Positions 40,944 to 50,793 of a stretch of DNA of 54,128 nucleotides are shown piece by piece. Both the position numbers and the translations under genes were made by a program. The notes below the pieces were generated by a model. The model made no database searches. It was given only the letters and a program-made list of their open reading frames with translations, and was not told the DNA's origin. This stretch comes from Prevotellaceae bacterium (GTDB taxonomy: Bacteria; Bacteroidota; Bacteroidia; Bacteroidales; Bacteroidaceae): contig JAUNOM010000017.1 in the NCBI GenBank assembly GCA_030531085.1, forward strand, positions 1-54,128, written 5' to 3'. How positions within the stretch are numbered: position 1 is the first letter of the stretch; each line of letters opens with the position of its first letter.

Positions 40944-43193
40944 TTATAATCTTGTAACCAGCTTTATTCCCTTTATATTACGTATCTTCTTGGCGAGCGA
41001 TGACAGGCGTGCGGTGTCATCAAGAAGCACGGTGATGATACCGCGGAATATGCCATCATTGCTGTCTATCTGTATGTTACGCATGGTGATATTGTCCTCC
41101 TTTGAGATAATGGAGATGATATTATTCACTATTCCTATATCATCATTACCCGTAACTTGCAGGCTTATGGCATACTGGCCGCCACTCTTTCCGCTCCATC
41201 GTGCTGGGACAACCCTGTAGCCGAAGCGCTTGCGCAACTCCGTAGCGTTGGGACAGTCCACACGATGCACCTTTATACCGCCGGATACTGTGACAAATCC
41301 AAATACATCATCACCATAAATGGGATTACAGCAACGGGCAAGGGTATAGTCAAGCCCCTTGAGATTACGGTCTATCACAAGCACATCAGAACTGTAACTG
41401 CCCACACCGTCCTTTGAGGATGCAGCTGTATCCACCTCACGCATTACAAAACCCGCGGCCGAACGCGGAACATTTACTTCTGAGGAAGAGGATGATGTGG
41501 CACAGGAGGAGTTCTTAAGCTCCATATATCTGTCAATGACAGTAAGTGTATCCAACTGTTCATTGGCTATTGCAACATAGAAGTCGGATACCTCCTTATA
41601 GCCCATCTTCTTGATAAGCTGCTGCATAAGGCTGTCATCCATCTCCACCTTACGGTTCTTGAACCTGCGTTCAAGGAGTTCCTTGGCATACAACCCGTCC
41701 TTGGCCTGCGATTCTTTAAGTGCCAAACGTATCTTACTCTTGGCATGAGAACTCTTTACGAATGACAGCCACTCGTGTTTAGGCCTTTGAGTGGATGATG
41801 TTGTTATCTCAACAGTATCTCCAGAATGCAGCACACTGCGCATGGAGACATTGCGTCCGTTCACCTTTGCACCTACACACTGGTTGCCTATGCGTGAATG
41901 TATATGGTATGCGAAGTCAAGCACCGTGGCTCCGGCAGGGAATTTGCGTATCTCACCCTTCGGAGTGAATACAAATACCTCATCTTCATAAAGGTCACGC
42001 CGGAACGAATCCATAACCTGCATATCGTCACCGGCCTCAAGTGCCGTGCGTATGGCAGCCAGCCACTCGTCCATACCACCGCCACTCTTCACGCCCTTAT
42101 ATCTCCAGTGGGCGGCAAGACCTTTCTCCGCTATTTCATCCATACGCTCTGTGCGTATCTGAACCTCCACCCACTTCTTCTCCGGGCCCAGAACTGTAAT
42201 ATGAAGTGACTCATATCCATTACTCTTTGGCACGGACAGCCAGTCGCGCAGACGCTTCGGGTTTGGCTGATACATATCTGTAATGACAGAATAAACCTGC
42301 CAACATTCCATCTTCTCCTTCTCTATGGCGGAGTCAAGGATTATCCTTATGGCGAACAAGTCAAAGACTCCCTCAAAGGGACACTTCTGTTTCTTCATCT
42401 TCTGCCAGATGGAATGTATGCTTTTGGTACGTCCCTTTATATGGAAATGCAGTCCCAAGGCCTCCAGTCTCTGCTGTATTGGGCCAATGAAGTCTTCTAT
42501 GTACTTGTCACGTGCAGCCTTGGTGGCAGAGAGTTTCTCACGGATATGGTAGTAGGCATCATGCTCTATATACTTCAATGAGAGATCCTCAAGCTCACTC
42601 TTCAACTTATACAGTCCAAGTTTGTGTGCAAGCGGAGCATAAAGATAGCTCGCCTCCTCCGCCACACGCAGCTGGGCCTCACGATTTTCCGTATCGCGTA
42701 TCTCGCGCATCACATTTACCCTATCTGCTATCATGATAAGGATGACGCGCATATCCTCTGCGAATGAGAGCAAAAGATTACGGAAGTTCTCCGTCTCTAT
42801 GACAGGTGTCCTCTTATACAGGTCCTGTACCTTGTGCAGTCCACGGATGATAACAGCCACCCCTGCACCGAAGTCCTTCTCTATCCTGTCAACCGTCAAC
42901 ACCCCTTCCGCATCCTTCAGACTTTCAGCCACAAGCGGTTGAAGCAATGTGGCTATAAGTCCGTCACGGCGCAGGCCTATCTCTTCTACGGCAATGTAAG
43001 CAGTCTGTATTGCCATAAGAAGTGGGTTCAACCCGAACACATCACGGTTCACCTTGTTCTTATCAATAGCGTCAAAAAGTATCTGGCGCACCTTCTCCTC
43101 GTCGCCAGGAAGCAAAGCATTGCCTACACGTTGACGCAGACTCTCTATAATCTGCAATGCCTTGTTTCTCTCTGTGTCTGTGAATGAAAGCAT
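40944..43193 (-). CDS. RelA/SpoT homologue with a degenerate hydrolase domain
   Basis: 749 residues. The N-terminal HD domain has lost its key residues. The usual HP is NP (Asn56), the usual HD in LLHD is QP (85-86 in LLQPLVAE), and the following ED is AE. The synthetase domain looks intact: GRTKSIHSIWQKM, FDLFAIRII, the PKSNGYESLHITVLGP loop and EVQIRTERMDEIAEKGLAAHW. A TGS domain (EVFVFTPKGEIRKFPAGATVLDFAYHIH), a zinc-finger region (RCCNPIYGDDVFGFV) and an ACT domain complete the RSH layout. It therefore should make (p)ppGpp but not hydrolyse it, like RelA. A separate hydrolase-competent protein would be needed elsewhere in the genome. Confidence 0.9.
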   Translation of the reverse strand: MLSFTDTERNKALQIIESLRQRVGNALLPGDEEKVRQILFDAIDKNKVNRDVFGLNPLLMAIQTAYIAVEEIGLRRDGLIATLLQPLVAESLKDAEGVLTVDRIEKDFGAGVAVIIRGLHKVQDLYKRTPVIETENFRNLLLSFAEDMRVILIMIADRVNVMREIRDTENREAQLRVAEEASYLYAPLAHKLGLYKLKSELEDLSLKYIEHDAYYHIREKLSATKAARDKYIEDFIGPIQQRLEALGLHFHIKGRTKSIHSIWQKMKKQKCPFEGVFDLFAIRIILDSAIEKEKMECWQVYSVITDMYQPNPKRLRDWLSVPKSNGYESLHITVLGPEKKWVEVQIRTERMDEIAEKGLAAHWRYKGVKSGGGMDEWLAAIRTALEAGDDMQVMDSFRRDLYEDEVFVFTPKGEIRKFPAGATVLDFAYHIHSRIGNQCVGAKVNGRNVSMRSVLHSGDTVEITTSSTQRPKHEWLSFVKSSHAKSKIRLALKESQAKDGLYAKELLERRFKNRKVEMDDSLMQQLIKKMGYKEVSDFYVAIANEQLDTLTVIDRYMELKNSSCATSSSSSEVNVPRSAAGFVMREVDTAASSKDGVGSYSSDVLVIDRNLKGLDYTLARCCNPIYGDDVFGFVTVSGGIKVHRVDCPNATELRKRFGYRVVPARWSGKSGGQYAISLQVTGNDDIGIVNNIISIISKEDNITMRNIQIDSNDGIFRGIITVLLDDTARLSSLAKKIRNIKGIKLVTRL

Positions 43194-43267
43194 TGTGTAT
43201 TATTAAAAAGATAATTATAAGAACCGTTACCGGCAAAAGACAGTTGCGTACGGGAAAGTGTGGATAA

Positions 43268-43660
43268 TTACTCGTCTACATCAGCCTCCATGTCTCCCTC
43301 CACGAACAGACGTACCAGTTCAGGTTTACCATTTGTATTGACAGTAATTGACTTTTTGAAATGTCCTCCAAGCTGTATGCGTGAGGCATTATACTGCACG
43401 CTGATGGTTCCTGTAGCACCTGGCTTTATCGGAGCCTTTGTAAACTTGGGCACAGTGCATCCACATGAGGCTACGGCACGGTATATTACCAGATCCTCGT
43501 CACCGGTATTTGTAAAGGTAAACACACAATTCTGCGGACCGTCTGACTTCTTGAACTTACCATAATTGTGAGTAGTCTTGTCAAACTTGATTTTCGGCTC
43601 AGCCATAACACTGAGACTGACGCTCATAAAGGCAACGATAGACAATAATATTGTTTTCAT
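43268..43660 (-). CDS. DUF1573 domain protein, exported
   Basis: 130 residues with a signal peptide (about 1-20, ending SVMA). The domain begins KIKFDKTTHNYGKFKKSDGP and has the conserved SCGCTVP. It matches DUF1573, an immunoglobulin-like fold very common in Bacteroidetes. The function is unknown. It lies between the MBL hydrolase and rsh on the same strand, 46 and 74 bases away. Confidence 0.9.
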   Translation of the reverse strand: MKTILLSIVAFMSVSLSVMAEPKIKFDKTTHNYGKFKKSDGPQNCVFTFTNTGDEDLVIYRAVASCGCTVPKFTKAPIKPGATGTISVQYNASRIQLGGHFKKSITVNTNGKPELVRLFVEGDMEADVDE

Positions 43661-43706
43661 TGTATTCTCCTTTCTTATTAATTGTTTATATCTTATTTCT
43701 GAATTG

Positions 43707-44510
43707 TCATGTCAAATCGAATATTCTTGAAGGGGACTTTCTCTTTAAATCCTCTACAAAGAAATCCTTTCCTGCTATAATGCCATAACCACGTAGAGTC
43801 TGTTCTATTGTCTTCAAGGCCAATACAGGATGATTATTCTCCTCACTCAGATGGCACAGCCACACGTGCTTCAGCTTTTGGGTTGCAAAGTGGGCTATGG
43901 CCTCACCGCAGGCTAAATTGGACAAATGTCCAGTAGGACCATCTATGCGCACTTTCAGATGTTGAGGATAAGGACCATTCTTTAGCATTTCCACATCATA
44001 GTTAGCTTCTATGACAAGATAGTTGGCCTCTGCTATATACTGTTGCATCTCTTCTGTAACATGACCCACATCCGTCATCAGGCAGAATGTAACGTCATCA
44101 ACCTCAATACGGTAACCAACATTGCCTGAACTGTCATGAGGCACAGCGAACGGCGTGACAGCAAAGTCACCAATAGTAGTTTTTTCACCTACATTGACGA
44201 TTGCGGCTTTATCTGCCGGAATCTTCTTTGGCACACAATAGTTTCTATATATGCCTTTATGCACCGCGCTCGTGGCATAGACAGGAATATTAAACTCAGA
44301 ACTAATCACACCTACCGACTTTATATGGTCCGCGTGATCATGAGTTATTAATATATGGTTGACGCTTGACAGTTGAATATTATAATTATGAAGGTGTTTT
44401 TTCAATGAACGTATTCCTACACCTGCATCAATCAACAACGCGTCATTGGCAGTTTGGAGTAAATAACAGTTGCCGCTACTACCACTGCCTATCGATATAA
44501 ATCTCAGCAT
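43707..44510 (-). CDS. MBL-fold metallo-hydrolase, YycJ/WalJ-like
   Basis: 267 residues. The metallo-beta-lactamase motif HxHxDH reads THDHADH, preceded by LLIDAGVGIR. A second histidine region is AVPHDSSGNVGY, and MTDVGH gives the third ligand group. The opening MLRFISIGSGSSGNCYLL is typical of the YycJ (WalJ) group, putative 5'-3' exonucleases. It ends 46 bases before the DUF1573 gene. Divergent promoter with the AddA-like gene. Confidence 0.9.
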   Translation of the reverse strand: MLRFISIGSGSSGNCYLLQTANDALLIDAGVGIRSLKKHLHNYNIQLSSVNHILITHDHADHIKSVGVISSEFNIPVYATSAVHKGIYRNYCVPKKIPADKAAIVNVGEKTTIGDFAVTPFAVPHDSSGNVGYRIEVDDVTFCLMTDVGHVTEEMQQYIAEANYLVIEANYDVEMLKNGPYPQHLKVRIDGPTGHLSNLACGEAIAHFATQKLKHVWLCHLSEENNHPVLALKTIEQTLRGYGIIAGKDFFVEDLKRKSPSRIFDLT

Positions 44511-44529
44511 TTTTAGTGTAAATTTTGTG

Positions 44530-44579
44530 CAAAAGTAACAAAAAACTATGGCATATCCAAAAAAAAAAATGTACCTTTG
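44530..44579. promoter_or_regulatory. Divergent promoters, MBL hydrolase / AddA-like helicase
   Basis: Minus strand: TTTG (44558-44561), 20 bases, TACTTTTG (44530-44537), 19 bases before the MBL ATG. Plus strand: -7 box TACCTTTG (44572-44579), 42 bases before the ATG at 44622, without a clear -33 element. Confidence 0.7.
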
Positions 44580-44621
44580 TCTTTATTTTACGAAATTTAA
44601 TACTTGACCATTGACCGACAC

Positions 44622-47600
44622 ATGACATACATACCAGCTCCAAATAAAACACTTACTATATACAAGGCAAGCGCCGGTAGTGGCAAAACATTCCGTCTGG
44701 CCGTTGAGTATATAAAATTACTTTTGGCTAATCCAAAAGCGTACGAGGGAATACTTGCGGTAACTTTCACGAACAAGGCGACAGAGGAAATGAAGATGCG
44801 CATACTGTCGCAGCTGTATGGTATATGGAAACAACTGCCAGAGTCTGCCGCATACATAAAAGAGGTTACAACAAGTCTTGGCATTAGCGAGACGAATGCG
44901 GCACAAAGAGCGGAGAAGGCTTTACGCCAACTGTTACACAACTACCATTTATTCAAGGTACAGACTATCGACGCTTTCTTCCAGACTGTCTTACGCAATC
45001 TGGCAAACGAACTGCAACTTAACGCAAACCTACGTGTAGGCCTAAACAACGAGCAGGTCGTGGAACAGGCCGTGGACACATTAATAGACTCACTTGCTGA
45101 CGACAGGCTTCTGATGAATATTGTGATGGATTATATCAAGGACAATATACAGGAGGATAGGGTATGGAATGTAATCGGACAGATAAAAAAATTTGGAAGT
45201 ACCATATTCAGCGAACTATACAAACAGCACAGATCCCAAATGGACTCTGCATTTGCCAGTCAGGATTTCTTTGACAATTACAAGAAAGCACTATATGCAA
45301 TAAAAAGCAACACAGAAAAGGAATACAAGAGTTATGGAAATAAAGCTTTGGAATACATTACAGCGGCAGGACTGGCAACAGATGACTTTGCATCAAAGAC
45401 AAGAGGCCCTGTAGGATACTTCATAAAACTTGCGGCAGGAAAACTACAGGATAAGGATCTGCTTACAAAGACATTCGAGGCAGCCATACATGACGTCAAC
45501 AAGTGGGTAACTAAGACATCGGGCAAGAAAGACATCATTATTCCTTTTGTAGAGGAAGTTCTGCTACCTATGATAAACGACATAGAAAACAAGCGTTCTA
45601 TAGATATATGCAGTCATAATTCTGCAAAAGTCACATTAAAACACATAAACGATGTCAGACTATTACGTAAGATAGAGGAAATAGCGCATTCATTAAACAA
45701 CACTGCGCAGCGCTTCATGCTCAGCGACACGCAGAGTCTGCTGCACGAGATTATTGACGATGGAGACTCCTCATTCATATTTGAAAAGATAGGGGCAAGG
45801 CTGGAACACATGATGATAGACGAGTTCCAGGACACAAGTACCATACAATGGGAGAACTTCAAGCCACTGTTACGTGAATGTATGAGCCAAGGATGTGGCA
45901 ACCTTATTGTAGGCGATGTTAAACAAAGCATTTACCGTTTCCGAAACGGCGACTGGAGACTATTGAATGATATAGACAAGATATTCTCTAAGGAAGAGCT
46001 TGAATTCCCTCCCATGCGAACAAACTGGCGTTCTGATAAAAACATTGTCAGTTTCAACAACACTTTCTTCAATATTGCTGCTGACATTGAAGTCAACAGC
46101 ATAAGAGAATACTCTGAAGAAAAAGCCGACAGTCTGCAAAAGGCATACGCAGATGTAGCGCAGAATATACCGGAAGGAAAAGAAGCAATAGGTCTTGTAA
46201 ACCTTGTGATGTTACCAAAAGACCAGCTTGACACAATGCAGGAGCGCACACTTCAGACTATACTTGATCTAATAGACCTTGGGGCCAAACAGAAAGACAT
46301 TGCCATACTGGTGCGTGACAGTAAGAACTTAACCACACTGGCACAATATATAGAGAATAACAGCGACATAAAAATTGTATCAGCGGAAGCCTTTAGACTT
46401 GACGCTTCCGCTGCTGTGAGAATCATAGTAAATGCTATGATTCTGCTGGCGCACCCACAGGACGACATAGCACTCGCAGCATTGGCGACAGATTACCACA
46501 CTCTCGTATCAAATGACAAGAAAAAACTGGAGAAGGCATTTTCATGCGGTTGCAATCTTCGTACAATACTGCCACAAGAATACACCGACAACATTACAGT
46601 ATTAATCTCCATGAGTCTGCACAATATGGCAGAAGAGATTGTAAGAATATTCGGAATAGACAAACAGGAAAGTGAGACGGCATACGTCACGGCTTTCTTT
46701 GACTGTCTACAGAATTTCTGTAACGACATGGCTCCAGTACTTGAGGACTTCATAAGCGCTTGGAATGAAGAGCTGTACAAAAGCACAATACAGGCGGCGG
46801 ACAGCAATGGTGTACGTATCTTGACTATACACAAAAGTAAAGGACTTGAATTCAGACACGTCATCATACCATATTGCAACTGGGGTTGCAATCCTCCTAA
46901 GCCGTTACCTATATGGACACAGCCGAAGGTGAAGCCATTCTCGGACCTTCCCTTCATACCTGTAGACTACTTAAACGTCAATACATTGGAATACACTATC
47001 TACAAGGAAGACGGATACAATGAGCATATACAGAATGTTGTAGACAACCTGAACCTGTTGTATGTGGCAATGACACGTGCCGGACACTCGCTTTTCATCA
47101 TCGGAGAACGATACGACAGCAAGTCCAAGACATGGAAGCGTTCCGAAGTCATAGATAAGGTGATAAAACAACTCCCCGACTCCATCAATGGCGTTGAGGT
47201 ACATATCAGTGGCATTGACAATGAGGAGGAGCCTCTATCTGTTACATACGGCACCATTGTGGAAGAAAAGGAAAACAAAGAGAACAATACTGACACAAAA
47301 GGCAATGTTAACGTATTCACTCCCCAAATACTCCCATGCAATGCCAGGATACATTCATACAGCTGTGACGTGGAATTCAGACAGAGTAATGCAAGCAGAC
47401 GGTTTGCCGATGACACCATAGACGAGACGGACCGACAGCGTATGATACGCATGGGCACAGTGATGCACCAGCTATTCTCCACCATTCGCACTTTGGACGA
47501 CATCGACACAGCACTGCTACGGATAGAATTTGACGGTACACTGTATGGCGAGGACATCACTCGTGAGGAACTGACAGCATCAATAAAAAGAAAGTTTGCC

Positions 47601-47867
47601 AACGAACAAGTCAGAGAATGGTTCTCGGACCACTGGACCGTATATAACGAGTGCAGCATAATATCACCCGACGGCAGTGAGCACCGGCCAGACAGAGTTA
47701 TCACAGACGGCAAAGAGACGATAGTCATAGACTTTAAATTTGGCAATGCCAGCGACAGACATAGAGAACAGGTAACTGAGTACATACAATTACTAAATGC
47801 GATGGGAATGCCCAACGTCAAAGGGTATATATGGTATGTGACATCAGAACAAATACAAGACATTTAG
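44622..47867 (+). CDS. AddA-like UvrD/RecB-family helicase-nuclease
   Basis: 1081 residues from the ATG at 44622; a TTG at 44604 would add six. Superfamily 1 helicase motifs: Walker A ASAGSGKTFRL (Lys22), TFTNKATEEM (Ia), IDEFQDTSTIQWENF (II), GDVKQSIYRFR (III), TIHKSKGLEF (V) and NLLYVAMTRA (VI). A RecB/AddA-type nuclease ends it (HRPDRVITDGKETIVIDFKFG, then QVTEYIQLL). The role is double-strand end processing for recombination, with the next gene product as partner. That gene starts 2 bases after this stop. Classical AddA is of similar length. A single-polypeptide RecB is the alternative but RecC and RecD are absent here. Confidence 0.9.
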   Translation: MTYIPAPNKTLTIYKASAGSGKTFRLAVEYIKLLLANPKAYEGILAVTFTNKATEEMKMRILSQLYGIWKQLPESAAYIKEVTTSLGISETNAAQRAEKALRQLLHNYHLFKVQTIDAFFQTVLRNLANELQLNANLRVGLNNEQVVEQAVDTLIDSLADDRLLMNIVMDYIKDNIQEDRVWNVIGQIKKFGSTIFSELYKQHRSQMDSAFASQDFFDNYKKALYAIKSNTEKEYKSYGNKALEYITAAGLATDDFASKTRGPVGYFIKLAAGKLQDKDLLTKTFEAAIHDVNKWVTKTSGKKDIIIPFVEEVLLPMINDIENKRSIDICSHNSAKVTLKHINDVRLLRKIEEIAHSLNNTAQRFMLSDTQSLLHEIIDDGDSSFIFEKIGARLEHMMIDEFQDTSTIQWENFKPLLRECMSQGCGNLIVGDVKQSIYRFRNGDWRLLNDIDKIFSKEELEFPPMRTNWRSDKNIVSFNNTFFNIAADIEVNSIREYSEEKADSLQKAYADVAQNIPEGKEAIGLVNLVMLPKDQLDTMQERTLQTILDLIDLGAKQKDIAILVRDSKNLTTLAQYIENNSDIKIVSAEAFRLDASAAVRIIVNAMILLAHPQDDIALAALATDYHTLVSNDKKKLEKAFSCGCNLRTILPQEYTDNITVLISMSLHNMAEEIVRIFGIDKQESETAYVTAFFDCLQNFCNDMAPVLEDFISAWNEELYKSTIQAADSNGVRILTIHKSKGLEFRHVIIPYCNWGCNPPKPLPIWTQPKVKPFSDLPFIPVDYLNVNTLEYTIYKEDGYNEHIQNVVDNLNLLYVAMTRAGHSLFIIGERYDSKSKTWKRSEVIDKVIKQLPDSINGVEVHISGIDNEEEPLSVTYGTIVEEKENKENNTDTKGNVNVFTPQILPCNARIHSYSCDVEFRQSNASRRFADDTIDETDRQRMIRMGTVMHQLFSTIRTLDDIDTALLRIEFDGTLYGEDITREELTASIKRKFANEQVREWFSDHWTVYNECSIISPDGSEHRPDRVITDGKETIVIDFKFGNASDRHREQVTEYIQLLNAMGMPNVKGYIWYVTSEQIQDI

Positions 47868-47869
47868 AC

Positions 47870-50722
47870 ATGACAACTTTTCTTGACATAGTAGCGGAAG
47901 ACCTATACAAAAAGACGGCAGGAAATCTTGCCAACATCACAATAGTGTTCCCTAACAAACGAGCTTCGCTCTTCTTCAACAAAGCACTGGCCGAACTGAC
48001 GGACAAACCGATATGGAGCCCCCAATACATCACCATCAGCGAGCTGTTCCGCAATCACTCCACTTTAGAGACAGGCGACAGGATAAAGTTGATCTGCGAA
48101 CTATATTTGTCTTACCGTGAAGTGACGGGCTCCAACGAGCCCTTGGACAAGTTCTATGGATGGGGAGAAGTGATGCTTAATGACTTTGACGACATTGACA
48201 AGCACATGACCGACGCGAGAAAGGTCTTCTCTCTGCTAAGCGACATACACGAACTGGACAGCGTGGAGTATCTTACCGAAAGACAGCAGGAAGCCTTACA
48301 GCGCTTTTTCAGCAACTTCTCAACCCAACACAACAGCGAACTGAAAAAGCGTTTTCTCCGCCTATGGAACAAATACGGTGACATATACACCAACTACCGG
48401 CAGAGACTGCTGTCACAAGGCATCGCCTACGAGGGAATGCTATACCGTGACGTTATAGAAAACAGAATAGGGGCACAGAGCGACAACACAGAGAACCAGA
48501 CATATATCTTCATCGGCTTCAACCTGCTCCACAAGGTTGAGACAGAGATGTTCAAACATTTTCAGAGCAGGGGGAAAGCAAAATTCTATTGGGACTATGA
48601 CACCTATTATATAATAGGACACGAGGCTGGAACATACATATCACAATATCTCCGCCTATTCCCCAACGAACTGCCCGACGACCACAGCGCATACAACAAC
48701 TTCCGCAATCAGGAGGAGGTCACATTCATTTCATCACCAACGGAAGACCTGCAGGCCAGATACATATCTGAATGGCTCACCCCCGAACGTATATACGCAG
48801 GCAGGCGCACTGCCATAGTGCTTGCCGACGAGGGACTTCTCGAGACTGTCATACACTGCCTGCCACCTGAAGTAAAGCACGTAAACATCACGACGGGCTA
48901 TCCGCTTGAGAAGTCCGCCATAGCATCGCTATTACGGCTGACAATGATGCTATTACAGAGGAAATCATACACTCTGCATAACGTAAACGCCATACTGCGC
49001 CATCCGTTAGCCAAATATATATCCGACCAGACAACGACACTGCATGACAGTCTGAACAGCCAGACAATATACTATCCTACCCTTTCCGACCTTGCAGTGG
49101 ACAAGAATCTGGAGCAGTTCTTCACACCACTACAGGACCCAGACTCATGCCTCGGCATAAATGAGCGTCTGTTATGGCTGGTAAAGACCATCGCGCTGCA
49201 TATCCCACAGAGCGATGACCTGACACGGGAGGCGTTATACCGCACACACGCCATACTGAACAGGCTGCAAGGCATTGCGTCCGATGAATGGACATACAAC
49301 CTTTACCAGGGAGTGTTACAGCAGATTATACAGACCACAACCATCCCGTTCCATGGCGAGCCTATCGAGGGAATACAGATCATGGGAGTTCTTGAGACGC
49401 GTAACCTTGACTTCGAGCACCTGTTATTACTGTCATGCAACGAAGGGAAACTGCCGGCCAAGATTAATGACACCTCCTTCATCCCCCATTCTGTCAGACT
49501 GGGATACGGACTTACGACCATCGACAACAAAGTAGCCATATACGCATACTACTTCCACCGCCTGCTACAGCGCGTACATTATGCAGACATACTGTACAAC
49601 AACTCCACAGACAAGGGCCATACGGGCGAGATGTCACGCTTCATGCTCCAGCTTATAGCGGAAAGCGGTCTCGACATCGGCCGCAAGACTCTTGTCACAG
49701 GGCAGGAAAGCATCACATACCACCCACAAGAGAAGGCAAAGACACCAGAGATGGTACAGACACTGATAGAGCGTGGATACTTCTCCCCTTCCGCTCTTGG
49801 CAAATACCTGCGCTGCCCTCTTATATTCTTCTACAAATACATATCTGGAATCCATGACAATGACGAGAACGACGAGGAGGAAATGGACACAAGGGCATTC
49901 GGAAATATATTCCATAAAGCTGCGGAGATGATGTACCAGCCCTCACTGCCCACGGCACAGCAAGAGGGGACGGCACAAGGGCGCACCGTCACGGCAGGCC
50001 ACATAGACTCCCTGCTGAATGAGAAAGGACTCGTGACTCTGCGGCGCATCGTGGATATGGCGTTCCGTACAGAACTCTTCAAGATTAATGATGATAAACG
50101 GAGGACACCACGCCTCAGCGGACTTCAAATGATAAACAGGGAGATGATTGTCACATTCCTAAAGAACACACTTGAGTACGACAGGAAGTATACACCATTC
50201 CATGTCATCGCCACAGAGTATAAGGTATATGACTATGTCGATGTTTGTGTCAACGGCAATACGCACAGCATCAGCATAGGCGGCAGCATAGACCGCCTTG
50301 ACTCATTCACCGACAGCGACGGCACACAACGCATAAGGGTGATAGACTACAAAACCGGACGTATCCCTAATGGCAAGAACCTGAAGATGGGCTCCATTGA
50401 GGACATCTTCACCCCGGAGAAGATAAGCGGCCACTCTGACTATTTCCTGCAGGCACTGATGTACGCAAGCATTGTAAGCGAACAGTACAACCATCCAATA
50501 GTTCCGGCGCTGCTGTTTGTACAGCATACGACGAACGAGGACTACTCTCCACTGCTAACCATCGGCAAAGAGCCCGTCACAGATATCAGGACATACAAAG
50601 AGGAATACACAAAAAACGTCCAGAACCTCATAACTGAAATCCTGAACGACCAGATACCCTTCAAACCTACAGCAGACAGGAAGAGATGCGAGAGATGCAT
50701 CTATAAAAAGTTCTGCCATTAA
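47870..50722 (+). CDS. AddB-like PD-(D/E)XK nuclease
   Basis: 950 residues from the ATG at 47870, two bases after the AddA-like stop. The helicase-like N-terminal region lacks Walker motifs of the usual kind (IVFPNKRASLFFNKAL replaces the GxxGxGKT loop). The nuclease motif is RVIDYKTG (Asp826, Lys828) with GSIDRLD upstream. Four cysteines suited to a 4Fe-4S cluster are seen: Cys649 in YLRCPLIFFYKY and Cys940, Cys943 and Cys949 in RCERCIYKKFC. This iron-sulfur nuclease pattern is that of AddB and Cas4. It ends 20 bases before a bidirectional terminator. Confidence 0.9.
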   Translation: MTTFLDIVAEDLYKKTAGNLANITIVFPNKRASLFFNKALAELTDKPIWSPQYITISELFRNHSTLETGDRIKLICELYLSYREVTGSNEPLDKFYGWGEVMLNDFDDIDKHMTDARKVFSLLSDIHELDSVEYLTERQQEALQRFFSNFSTQHNSELKKRFLRLWNKYGDIYTNYRQRLLSQGIAYEGMLYRDVIENRIGAQSDNTENQTYIFIGFNLLHKVETEMFKHFQSRGKAKFYWDYDTYYIIGHEAGTYISQYLRLFPNELPDDHSAYNNFRNQEEVTFISSPTEDLQARYISEWLTPERIYAGRRTAIVLADEGLLETVIHCLPPEVKHVNITTGYPLEKSAIASLLRLTMMLLQRKSYTLHNVNAILRHPLAKYISDQTTTLHDSLNSQTIYYPTLSDLAVDKNLEQFFTPLQDPDSCLGINERLLWLVKTIALHIPQSDDLTREALYRTHAILNRLQGIASDEWTYNLYQGVLQQIIQTTTIPFHGEPIEGIQIMGVLETRNLDFEHLLLLSCNEGKLPAKINDTSFIPHSVRLGYGLTTIDNKVAIYAYYFHRLLQRVHYADILYNNSTDKGHTGEMSRFMLQLIAESGLDIGRKTLVTGQESITYHPQEKAKTPEMVQTLIERGYFSPSALGKYLRCPLIFFYKYISGIHDNDENDEEEMDTRAFGNIFHKAAEMMYQPSLPTAQQEGTAQGRTVTAGHIDSLLNEKGLVTLRRIVDMAFRTELFKINDDKRRTPRLSGLQMINREMIVTFLKNTLEYDRKYTPFHVIATEYKVYDYVDVCVNGNTHSISIGGSIDRLDSFTDSDGTQRIRVIDYKTGRIPNGKNLKMGSIEDIFTPEKISGHSDYFLQALMYASIVSEQYNHPIVPALLFVQHTTNEDYSPLLTIGKEPVTDIRTYKEEYTKNVQNLITEILNDQIPFKPTADRKRCERCIYKKFCH

Positions 50723-50742
50723 TGGCACAGCATATTAATAAC

Positions 50743-50786
50743 AGCCGCCTACACACCCGACAGCCTTGTCGGGTGTGTAGGCGGCT
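50743..50786. terminator. Terminator, AddB-like gene / gldE
   Basis: A perfect 20-bp stem (50743-50762 with 50767-50786) around the loop GCCT, GC-rich and therefore very stable. It lies 20 bases after one stop codon and 7 bases from the other, between two convergent genes. Confidence 0.85.
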
Positions 50787-50793
50787 CTCCATA

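Noticed and set aside
47831-47869. Upstream start of the AddB-like gene
   Set aside because: It overlaps the end of the AddA-like gene by 37 bases and adds no conserved sequence; the ATG at 47870 follows the stop by two bases.
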